A DNA stretch of 64,000 bases from Paenibacillus sp. MMS18-CY102 (GTDB lineage: Bacteria > Bacillota > Bacilli > Paenibacillales > Paenibacillaceae). The notes beneath the pieces are model-generated. The model saw only the letters and a program-made list of their open reading frames with translations. It was not told where the DNA came from and did no database searches. The translations under genes were made by a program, and so were the position numbers. The stretch lies in contig NZ_WSTC01000010.1 of the NCBI RefSeq assembly GCF_009789195.1, positions 62,001-126,000 on the forward strand. The letters run 5' to 3'. Positions 45,201 to 53,800 of the stretch are shown one piece after another. Numbering within the stretch: position 1 is the stretch's first letter; every line of letters starts with the position of its first letter.

Positions 45201-48200
45201 CGAACATCAACGCCTCCAAGGAAATAGAGACGGCGAATTGCACCGAGCTGGTTGATACAGACAGCAGGGGCGGTTGCATCGCGAACGTCAAGCTCCCATT
45301 CCCCTTCAGATAGCCGCTTGGTCTCCTGTCCAAGCCGGATGCGAATCACCTTTTCCCCTTGATAAAGCTCGGATAACCGTTTTTCGAGTGCCCCGCTATG
45401 CTCGGCATAAACGATAGCAACGGCTCCAGCGGAGGCTGCCCCTTCTGCCGCTAATCCGTTTGTTAGCTCTTCAACATCGTTCATCGGCTCCCACATTGGA
45501 GCGAACAGCATGTCCCCGATGTGTCCGTTTGCTCTTCCTTGCCCTTTATCCGCCCGTAAATACAACTCCTTCATCTGCGCACAAATCAATCCGCTCTCAT
45601 CTGCGATGAGAAGATTGTACCTGCCGTCTCCCACGCGGGTAACATGGACATATGCCTTGCTTGGGAGCGGCCGAATGATCATAAGCTGTTCCAGGCGGAA
45701 CGGCAACATTGGCCGGCTAGCATTGCTAAGCCCAGGGTCTTCCATCCCTATTGCGATGCCGGACACCGCTTGGAAAGCGCCATCGAGAATGGCTGAATAT
45801 AGCCCGTAGGAACGGTTGCCGTCCCCTGCCTGCAAAAGGCCAAGCGCTTCATTGCGATTGAACCATAGCTGCTCAAGCGCCTGATACCGTGGCCCGTAGC
45901 TCACCCCGATTTGCTCAAACCGTTCGTATATCGCTTGCTTGCCCAACTGCTGTTCGGCACGGGCCATGATCTGCCCAATCGGAAGCGATCGTTCCTCGCC
46001 AATCACGTTTTTTCTAATCTCCAGATTGCCGCTCACGCACACTTCATCCGGGGATTGCCCCCCTTGGCGAATCTGGAATAACAGCGAATCCCCTTCCCGG
46101 ACTACGGCTAGTTCCAATGGTGCACCCTCATGCAAATTGGCAATTGGCTGTCGCCAAACCACGCCTGAAATTGTGTAGGGACTGCCGCCATCCAACCGGG
46201 ATGACGCTTCATGTACTAACTCCAAGCCGGCCGCTCCCGGCAGCACCGGCATGCCTTGAACGAGGTGTTCTTGCATAAGCTTTAACGCCCGTTCAAGCGA
46301 AACGCCAAATACGACATTGCCGGTTTCCACGCTGCGGCGTGCATCGATCTGTTGCAGAAGCGATTCGCCGCCATTGCTGTCGCCGTTGCCGTTACCAATG
46401 CCGTGCTTGCCTCCATTGGCAAACGCCCTATTTTCGCCCAACGCATGGGATACCCAATAGGAAGCCCCTTGGAACGGGTAGGCAGGCAAAGGCAGCCGTT
46501 GATGGACACGCCCTGCATGCAGCAAATCCCAGTGGATATCCATTCCCGACGTCCACAGACGGGCAAGCTTGTCCAGCCTGCCGCTGCGAATCAATTCTTC
46601 TTGGAAACGAATGCGTTCTTCCCGATCATCAAACAACTCAGCAAACAAACTGTCTGTCTTGGCGCTGCCCACATACGTTTCCGGCTGTTCTTCGGCTCCA
46701 TCGGCAAATGCATGCAACTTTTCTTGCAATTGTTCTATGTTGTGGACGATAGCGGCAAAGCGCTCCTCCATCTGCTCCCGCCCGACTTGAAGCGTGTATG
46801 CTAGATTAGGCAATTGCGTGCTGCCGAAACGGCCGGCTTGCCCGCTCGACAAACTTTGGCCTTGCTTCCCTGGCGCCTGTAAGAGTTGCCTAGCCGTTGC
46901 CGCGAATGATTCGAGTGTTTCATCCTTGGCATAAGCGTTGGCTGGCATGCCGATTGCGAATTGGTTGTTCACTTGTTCAACGAGCCCGTAATAATGCACC
47001 GCATCAAAGCCGTAGGCTTGGAACTCATCAGCAAAATCTATCTCTTTCTCTTCCACCTGAAGCAGCCCTGCGGCAATGGTTCGCAAAGCATCCTCGAAAC
47101 GCTCGTTCCCAAGAACGAGCGCTTCCTGCGCTACCAGTTCATTTGGGCGGTTCAACGCAGCGGCAAGCTCGCGGGCATACGCTTTAAGCCGCTCGCTGGT
47201 CCTCGCTGACAGGACGATTAGTTGAGGCGATTCGGTTTGGGCGTGTTGTTCACCCGCAGAAGCTGCGGGACCAATATACTCTTCTATGATGAGATGCGCA
47301 TTGGAGCCGCCGGCCCCAAATGAGCTAATGCCTGCTCGCCTCGGATAGGGCGTCTCCTGCCCATTCTCCCGGATAACGGGACGTTGCCAATCCGCAAGCT
47401 GCCGCTGAACGTAAAACGGCGTGCGGGTAAAATCAATATTCGGATTAAGCGTGTCCGCGTGAAGGGAGGGCACGAGGCTGCCATGCTTCATTTGAAGCAG
47501 AACCTTCGTTAGCCCTGCAATTCCAGCCGCCGATTCGAGATGGCCAATATTGGACTTGACCGAACCGATGGCGCAGTATTGTTGCTCGCTATGCTGGTCA
47601 CCAAACGCTTTCGAAAGCCCTGTTATTTCAATCGGGTCGCCAAGGGCGGTGCCTGTTCCATGCGCTTCGATGTAAGAGATCGACCTTGGGTCGATGTTCG
47701 CCTTAGCGAAAGCTTCGGCAATTAGCTTCTCCTGCGCATTCGGGTTAGGGACGGAATAGCCGTTCGTCTTGCCCCCGTGATTAACCGTGCTGCCTTTAAT
47801 GACGCCATAGATATAGTCCCCGTCAGCGATAGCGCGTGACACTGGTTTTAACAGCACCGCGCCTACCCCTTCACCTGGAACGTAGCCGCTTCCGCCTTGG
47901 CCGAAACTGCGGCACCGTCCGTCTTCAGACAAAAACTGCCCTTGGCTCAAAACGGCGTACTTATCCGGATGGATCGTCAAGTTAACGCCGCCGGCAATGG
48001 CCATGCTGCATTCGTTGCTGCGAATGCTTTCGCAAGCCAGATGAATAGCAGTCAGCGACGATGAACACATCGTATCCAGCGCTAGGCTCGGGCCATCGAA
48101 ATTAAACACGTAGGAAACACGATTGGCAATCGAGCTAAACGACGTAATCGGCCTTCTGCCTGCGCCGCTATCCGCATCCAATGGCTGGAACAGCTGATAG

Positions 48201-50788
48201 TGGCCCCACATCGCTCCGACGTAAACGCCAACTCGCTCCTTGTCCAACCCTTTTCTCGTATACCCCGCATCCTCGACGGTTTTCCATGCTGTTTCTAAAA
48301 ACAGCCTCTCCTGCGGGTCCATTGTCTCTGCGTCACGCGGCGATATATTAAAAAAGAGCGGATCGAATCGATCAACGCCATCGATGAAGCCGCCCCATTT
48401 GCTATAAACTTTGCCTTTATTCGTGCGGTCCGGATCATAATAATCTTCATAATGCCAGCGTTCCCTTGGTATCTCCCGTACGCAATCCACACCGTCCCGA
48501 AGCGTCTGCCAAAACAATTCGAGCGAACTGCCGCCCGGATAACGGCCGCTAAGGCCGATGATGGCAACATCCTCATGAGGATGGGCTTGCTGGCGGGATT
48601 CTGATGATGATGCTGCTGTTGCTGTTGCGGTTGGCGTTGGCTTTGCCGTTGCTTGTGTGGTAGGCGTTGCTTCCGTTCTTGGTCCTGGCACTGCTGCTGC
48701 AATCGAATCGGCGACCGAAGCCGGCCGTTCCTTCCCTTCCTGCCGCGCAATAAACCGCGAAGCACGGCTGGCCGAGGCATTGTGCCTCTCCCTGCTAAGG
48801 CCGGCGCTAGGCTTCACAGCCTGCGCGGCTTCCGCCCGCTTCGGTTCAGCCGGGGCAGAACTAGCAGAAGCTCGGTCCTCCGCCATTTGTTGCAGCACAT
48901 CCGAATGCCTTTTGGCCAAATAACCCGATAATTCCGAGACGCTCTGATATTCAAACAGCAACGTTTTGGACAGCTCGCCAAACCGGCTCGCCAGCTTGTC
49001 GTTTAGTTTAAGCACCATAACGGAGTCGATGCCATAATTCTCAAACATCTCATCCGAACGAATGCGGTTAGCCGGCACCTTCGTTTCCTCGGATAACAGC
49101 TGCTTCACAAGATTTTCCGCTTCTTTCCTAAGGTCCAAGCCAGCCGAGGATGCAGCCTGAATGTTGCCGCCAGTAGCTGCCCCCTTCATCGATTGCCCCT
49201 CTGCTTCCTTACGCTCCGTTGGCGTTGAAACTGCTGCGGCTTCCCCAAGCGCTTGGCGGATACGCGATGCGTTTCCTTCAACGGCAAGCAGCTGGGAAGC
49301 GCCTGCTGCGAGGCTGAACTCAAACGCCTTAAGGCCGTTATCCGTGCTCAGGGGCACGCTGCCGAACTTCTTTTCCAACGAAGCGGCGATTTCATCGCTT
49401 ACATGCATGCCGCCTTCGCCCCATAGCGGCCAGTCTATCGACACTACTTTGCCAAACCGCTTGTCCTCGGCCAGCCGTTCAGCCAGCGCATCTAAGAAAC
49501 GGTTAGCATATGCATAATCACATTGCCCGATATTCCCTACAACGCCTGACATAGATGCGAACAGAACCAAGAAATCGAGCGTTTCCCCTTGCAAGGCATC
49601 GACAAGCTCCAACGAACCATACACTTTCGGAGACAGTACAGCTTCCATGTCCTTCTCCGGTTTCGTATAAATAAACGCGTCGCGAATCGCTCCTGCACTG
49701 TGTATCACACCGTCAATTTTGCCCCATCGCTCCTTCGCGTACGCGACCAGCTTTCTCGCATCCTTCGCTTGCGACAGGTCTGCCGCCACATAGGCAGCTT
49801 CCGCTCCTAAGCTGCGAAGCTCGCCAAGAAACTTCTCCTTGTCCGCATCAAGCGGCGAACGGCCGGAAAGCACGAGGCGAACAGCTTGTTTCCCCGCTGC
49901 ATACCGGGCAAAAATTTGCCCTAACCCGCCAATTCCCCCTGTTAACAAATAAACGCCGCCATCATTAAAGGATGGCGGCTTATTTTGTGATAACACATCG
50001 GCTTCATACTCGGCCAGCTTCCGGACATAACGGTTGCCGCCCGAATATCGCACCTCGTCGCCATCCCCCGGCATTGCCGCTAATTCCTGCTGCAGCCGAA
50101 GGGATACGCCATGCGCATCGCTAGCTATCATATCCATAGAAACATATACGCTTTTAACTGCATAATCAGGGTTTTCTAGCTGTACCGTCTTCAGCAGCCC
50201 GGCTACAGCAGCATTGTGGGGCTCTGTTAACTCGGATTGTCCCGTATAAGCATAAAGCAGCCTCACCTGCTCGCCCCGCTTCTCTTTCATCAAAGCTTGG
50301 ACCAATCGGAACATGGAATAGAACCCTTGCTCCACCCCTCGTTTTACATGAACGGGATCTCCATCAAAGCCTGCGGCTGACCAGCAATGAATGGCAGCGC
50401 GAATATCATCAACCTCAGCAGCCAATCGGCGGTAATCTTCACTATGGTCCGGACGGATCGTAATCGACCCGTCCTTAAGACACTCATACGCTTTGCCCGG
50501 CCTGACGATCGTCACTTCCAGCCCGCTGGCTGCCTGTAGCCCTGTAGCAAAATGGCTGCCAAGCGCTTCGCTCCATTGTCCACCTTCGATGAAAAGAAGG
50601 GCGCGGCTGCCAGCCATCTCGGAGCCGTTATCCGGCAGATCGGAGCTAACCCAACGGTTCGTAAAATAGAGCATCGAGCTGCCCGTTCCGCTCTTATGCG
50701 CCTTCAACATCCGCAGTGCGGTCTCCGGCGCAAGCTCGCCCTTTTGTATTTTATACAGCAAATCCGCTTCGAAATTATCCTTCTTCAA
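42236..50788 (-). CDS. trans-AT polyketide synthase: KR-ACP / KS-[Ser-less ACP]-DH-KR-cMT-ACP
   Basis: A 2850-residue AT-less PKS. A helical N-terminal docking stretch (LLYKIQKGELAPETALRML) precedes a KR (TGGIGGLG near 286, QCDYAYAN near 425, IRD loop) and an ACP (GIDS near 588) that finish the KS-DH begun on the previous protein. Then: KS (about 740-1166; DTMCSSSL near 907, HGTGT near 1045, NIGH near 1079), a post-KS linker interrupted by a Ser-less ACP near 1262, DH (HLVQGMPVLPG near 1510; second motif YSAILDGAFQ near 1668 keeps Asp but has no His-Pro), KR (VGGAGGIG near 2013; QGNYAAAC near 2150), cMT (LEIGAGTGAT near 2463, ATNVLHATRN near 2540) and ACP (GIDS near 2735). The last 25 residues (IDTIVDQLSEADIDKLLEQLL) look like a docking tail for the next synthase. 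The start is TTG, 7 nt after the upstream stop, with AGGTGA overlapping that stop. Confidence 0.95.
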   Translation of the reverse strand: MKKDNFEADLLYKIQKGELAPETALRMLKAHKSGTGSSMLYFTNRWVSSDLPDNGSEMAGSRALLFIEGGQWSEALGSHFATGLQAASGLEVTIVRPGKAYECLKDGSITIRPDHSEDYRRLAAEVDDIRAAIHCWSAAGFDGDPVHVKRGVEQGFYSMFRLVQALMKEKRGEQVRLLYAYTGQSELTEPHNAAVAGLLKTVQLENPDYAVKSVYVSMDMIASDAHGVSLRLQQELAAMPGDGDEVRYSGGNRYVRKLAEYEADVLSQNKPPSFNDGGVYLLTGGIGGLGQIFARYAAGKQAVRLVLSGRSPLDADKEKFLGELRSLGAEAAYVAADLSQAKDARKLVAYAKERWGKIDGVIHSAGAIRDAFIYTKPEKDMEAVLSPKVYGSLELVDALQGETLDFLVLFASMSGVVGNIGQCDYAYANRFLDALAERLAEDKRFGKVVSIDWPLWGEGGMHVSDEIAASLEKKFGSVPLSTDNGLKAFEFSLAAGASQLLAVEGNASRIRQALGEAAAVSTPTERKEAEGQSMKGAATGGNIQAASSAGLDLRKEAENLVKQLLSEETKVPANRIRSDEMFENYGIDSVMVLKLNDKLASRFGELSKTLLFEYQSVSELSGYLAKRHSDVLQQMAEDRASASSAPAEPKRAEAAQAVKPSAGLSRERHNASASRASRFIARQEGKERPASVADSIAAAVPGPRTEATPTTQATAKPTPTATATAASSSESRQQAHPHEDVAIIGLSGRYPGGSSLELFWQTLRDGVDCVREIPRERWHYEDYYDPDRTNKGKVYSKWGGFIDGVDRFDPLFFNISPRDAETMDPQERLFLETAWKTVEDAGYTRKGLDKERVGVYVGAMWGHYQLFQPLDADSGAGRRPITSFSSIANRVSYVFNFDGPSLALDTMCSSSLTAIHLACESIRSNECSMAIAGGVNLTIHPDKYAVLSQGQFLSEDGRCRSFGQGGSGYVPGEGVGAVLLKPVSRAIADGDYIYGVIKGSTVNHGGKTNGYSVPNPNAQEKLIAEAFAKANIDPRSISYIEAHGTGTALGDPIEITGLSKAFGDQHSEQQYCAIGSVKSNIGHLESAAGIAGLTKVLLQMKHGSLVPSLHADTLNPNIDFTRTPFYVQRQLADWQRPVIRENGQETPYPRRAGISSFGAGGSNAHLIIEEYIGPAASAGEQHAQTESPQLIVLSARTSERLKAYARELAAALNRPNELVAQEALVLGNERFEDALRTIAAGLLQVEEKEIDFADEFQAYGFDAVHYYGLVEQVNNQFAIGMPANAYAKDETLESFAATARQLLQAPGKQGQSLSSGQAGRFGSTQLPNLAYTLQVGREQMEERFAAIVHNIEQLQEKLHAFADGAEEQPETYVGSAKTDSLFAELFDDREERIRFQEELIRSGRLDKLARLWTSGMDIHWDLLHAGRVHQRLPLPAYPFQGASYWVSHALGENRAFANGGKHGIGNGNGDSNGGESLLQQIDARRSVETGNVVFGVSLERALKLMQEHLVQGMPVLPGAAGLELVHEASSRLDGGSPYTISGVVWRQPIANLHEGAPLELAVVREGDSLLFQIRQGGQSPDEVCVSGNLEIRKNVIGEERSLPIGQIMARAEQQLGKQAIYERFEQIGVSYGPRYQALEQLWFNRNEALGLLQAGDGNRSYGLYSAILDGAFQAVSGIAIGMEDPGLSNASRPMLPFRLEQLMIIRPLPSKAYVHVTRVGDGRYNLLIADESGLICAQMKELYLRADKGQGRANGHIGDMLFAPMWEPMNDVEELTNGLAAEGAASAGAVAIVYAEHSGALEKRLSELYQGEKVIRIRLGQETKRLSEGEWELDVRDATAPAVCINQLGAIRRLYFLGGVDVRRSDRPELVRLQESEQTGALSLLRLVKGMKQCGLSGDKLELTIVTSDAQQIGYEDSAVPYYAGLAGLAATIAAEFRLWSVVCTDIRGRELEENGGQIARKLVSLRALKEWRTTAIRESQLWARTVRPIDLPPAPHVPLREQGVYAIVGGAGGIGSELARYLTRMARATVVLIGRSPLDAAKRAQLARLAEDGAGRVEYVQGDVTDEGSLQAAAGIIKERFGAVNGVFHSAIVLKDGLLHAMDERDFLEVLRIKSRGSLVLDATFGREPLDFMMFFSSGRSLIQQAGQGNYAAACTFKDGYANYMDKSRPFPVKTINWGYWGSIGIVANEFYNEKLAKQGILSIQPEEGMEMIARILAHPIRQAMPLKATRDALQRAGILLGRKAEWYPEERPSVLAHVLEATHTPLPEEQQLARTEAFYREIERYGHLKVMNMLRQAGVMAEGERYSQQQLRDRLRVIPAYYRLFETLLGMLERASFIHMDRDALSAVSPNGYSFDDHEIENTAMRIAALTESQPELKPHFELLEACLGQIKSILSGERKATEVLFPGGSTELVQPVYEGDCIVRYCNELAADVIKNYVAAASASGSISGLANKPKQVTVLEIGAGTGATSRRVLEAIKEYGASIRYLYTDISPGFVRQGRELLGSAYPFAEFEVLNIEEADGRHAGSVDLIIATNVLHATRNINHTIRQAKRLLRANGLIVINELTQVHDFTTLTFGLTEGWWAFTDDEGRMAGSPLLGADNWIQALKMNGFRHSCSGGRLSGPAGHAMQSVIVGESDGAVQVGVQAEQPKPSESKAKGSGHEAAGRRLAGATPDKAAAAGQNVATIAGADAKLSATGMKEWIETYLCAIFADILRMDTDMLDKDKHYEAYGIDSIVVLDISRQLEKDFGSLPATLLFEHLTIAKLAGYFIADHGERVRQLMNERNGSNTAVERMASNDPEPAGAMDSPTAEQASADTAPSDSIDTIVDQLSEADIDKLLEQLLSVK
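46870..47125 (-). other. Ser-less ACP-like domain inserted in the post-KS linker (2850-aa synthase)
   Basis: About 80 residues with ACP layout (FEDALRTIAAGLLQVEEKEI, then FQAYGFDAVHYYGLVEQV). Ala replaces the attachment serine of GxDS. It splits the KS-flanking domain between LKAYARELAAAL and LAYTLQVGREQMEERF, the same point as the insertion in the 5749-aa synthase. Confidence 0.78.
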
Positions 50789-50795
50789 AACTCCC

Positions 50796-50801
50796 TCACC
50801 T
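50796..50801 (-). promoter_or_regulatory. Ribosome binding site overlapping a stop codon, for the TTG start at 50788
   Basis: AGGTGA includes the TGA stop of the upstream synthase (50798-50796) and lies 7 nt before TTG 50788. The overlap implies tight translational coupling of the two proteins that share a split KS-DH | KR-ACP module. Confidence 0.55.
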
Positions 50802-53800
50802 CATCATTCGCGCGACTTCTTCGGCATTCAGCTCTCCTGTCGCCAATTGTTGGAATGACTCCAGCAGCTCCCGGTCGGCTTCCTCCAGCTCATCTAGCCG
50901 CTCCGCTTTCGTTGCTCTTTTAAGCATAAGCCCTCTTAGATCAACCAGCACATTGCCCCGCTCATCCACAAGGCGTACATTATACATTCGCATAACATCG
51001 CCTTCATAGGTGACATATGCAATACAACGCTCGGTTAGCGGAGCATAGATCTTCATTTCCTCAAGGAAAAACGGAACTAAAGGCCCTTCGCCCGGAAGGC
51101 TGCTGCCGGCATGCAAGCCGACGACAGCTTGAAGCGCACCATCCAGCATCGCCGGATGAAGCCTATATTGGCCCCATTCTGTGGTTAGCGATTCAGGCAA
51201 TTCCAGCTCAGCGACCGCTTCTGTGCCGCTCGACATCCAGCTCTGTATCGTACGGAACCTAGGCCCATATGCAAAACCTAATCCGGCCAGCATGCCATAA
51301 TAGGCGGAGCCAGATACCCCTGACGTACATCTTGCCCGCAATGCTTCCAAATCGGCCTGCGGCCTCTCTCCGTTTAACGCGATTTCTCCATCTCCCCCAA
51401 ACACAAGCGTGCCTTGGGCATGGACGGCTATATTTCCGGTGCTGCTGCCAATTTCGAATGCTGCGTTATCGCCATCAGGAAGCAGTTGGATTTCCAGGCC
51501 AACGCTAGCTTCCGAATCGGTCGATACAACCGGGCTCAGCCATGCCAAATCTTTGATTGCCTCGACTGGCCGTTCTGCCGAAAGCTCGCCTGCAGCCCGC
51601 GCCATTTCCAAATAAGCAACGCCCGGAAGCATGTTCACCCCATTAACGACGTGATCTGTGAAATAAAAGGCACCGCCTGGCAGCGCCGCCGCATACTTTT
51701 GCTCATAGAAATTTGAAATATTGCGCCCTACCAGCGGATGCAAGGCATGTTCAGCTTCAGCGGCTCCGGCCATGCGGTAAGCTGCTCCAACTGTAGGAAG
51801 CCAGCAGCGTTCCTCTGCGAACGGATACAGCGGCAACCGTACTTTCTCCCGTTCTAATCCGCCGTTAAGCATGTTCCATTCGATCTCGGCGCCTGTCACC
51901 CACAGCTGGGCCAGCTTCGCCCACTCGCCTTGGCCAATCAGCGTGCGAATAAACAAACGGCCCGCCTCGCCCTCAACTAACAGGCTAATCGTCCCTCCGT
52001 TTCTTCTGCTGTTGCCTCGATATACGTTTGGCGCGAGTGCCTCGCCATCTCCAGTGACTACCGAGGCTAGGGACTCCCGCAGCTCCTGCAAGGTTGAGCA
52101 AGCGATGGCCAGCCTTTCCTCCATCGCCTCCCTTCCATTCTGGAGCGTATAGGCGATTTCATCTAATGAAGGGAGGGTTTGCGAATCAGCGTCAAGGAAA
52201 GCGAGCCACTTCGCTGCATAATCCACAAGCCTTTCTTCTGTTTTGGCTGACAAGACGAACAATTGCCCACCTGTGCTGCCTAAGCCCTGCACCGCTGCTC
52301 CCCTTGCTGTGGAGGTACTCTCATATTCCTCAACAATTAAATGTGCATTCGAACCGCCTGCCCCGAACGAGCTAATCGCGGCGCGCCGAGGCATTTCTTT
52401 GCCTGCAATAATCGGCCGCTTCCACTCCTCTAGCTTCCGTTGCACATAGAATGGCGTCGAATCGAAGTCGATGCCAGGATTCAGCGTCTCCGAGTGAATA
52501 GAAGGAACGAGCTGCTTGTTTTGCATTTGCAGCAATACTTTCGTCAACCCGGCAATGCCGGCAGCCGACTCCAGATGCCCAATATTCGATTTAGCCGAAC
52601 CGATCGGGCAGAACCCGCGGTCTTGCGTGTGGGCGCCAAACGCTTTGCCCAGCCCAGCCATTTCGATTGGGTCGCCAAGCGACGTGCCCGTTCCGTGCGC
52701 TTCTACGTAACTAATTGTACGAGGCGAGATTCGCGCCCGCTTAATCGCCTTTTCGATCAAATCTGCTTGCGCTTGCGGATTAGGCACGGTATATCCATTC
52801 GTGCGGCCGCCATGATTGATTGAGCTTCCTTTTATAACGGCATAGATGCGGTCACCGTCGGCAACGGCTTGATGGAGCGGCTTAAGCAGGACGGCCCCAA
52901 CTCCTTCACCTGGGACGTAGCCGTCTCCGCCAACGCCGAAGCTCTTGCAACGGCCGTCGCTTGAAGCAAAGCGCCCCTGGCAAATATGAACATATTTATT
53001 CGGATGCAGGGACAGGTTTACGCCGCCCGCAAGCGCCATGCCGCATTCGCCACGGCGGATGCTCTCGCTAGCCAGATGAATCGCAGTCAGCGAAGCGGAA
53101 CACATCGTATCGACCGCAAGGCTAGGGCCCTGGAAATCAAAGAAATACGATACCCGGTTTGCAATAGAAGCAAATAAAGAGCTAGACGCAGTTACGTTCC
53201 CTTTCATCATCTCTTCCACGCCGAGCATCTGGTATTCGCCCCACATGACACCTGCGAATACGCCTACTTCCGTTCCCTCCAAGCTCGCACGTGTATAGCC
53301 TGCATCTTCAAACGTATGCCATGCACACTGCAAGAACAGCCTCTCCTGCGGATCGATAAGCTCTGCCTCACGCGGCGAAATGTTAAAGAAGAGCGGGTCG
53401 AACTTATCGACATTGTCGAGGAATGACCCCCACTTGCTGTACACTTTTCCTTCTTTTCCTTTCTCCGGATGGAACAGCTTGCGATAATCCCAACGTTCCG
53501 CAGGAATTTCCTTCACCTGGTCCTCACCCGCTTGGAGCATCTTCCAGTAGGCTTCCAGATCGGGAGCGCCTGGATATTTTCCGTTTATGCCGATAATGGC
53601 AATGTCCAGCTCGCCCTGTCCGTCTGGCATGGCGGCGATAGGCGTAACCGAGCCCGCGATGCTTTTGCGTTGCAGCCGGTTAGCTGCCGCAGCCCGCTTC
53701 GGCGGCTCCTGCTCCGCAGCAGCCAAAGTGCTAGAGCTGTTGCGTTCCGCTTTCCACCCCAGCAGCTCAGCAAGTGCCGGCTGATGATGGGCACACAAAT

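Noticed and set aside
50796-50810. Frameshift joining the 3837-aa and 2850-aa synthases into one gene
   Set aside because: The stop is followed by a proper ribosome site and TTG start, and both ends carry docking-like helices, so a real gene boundary is more likely.
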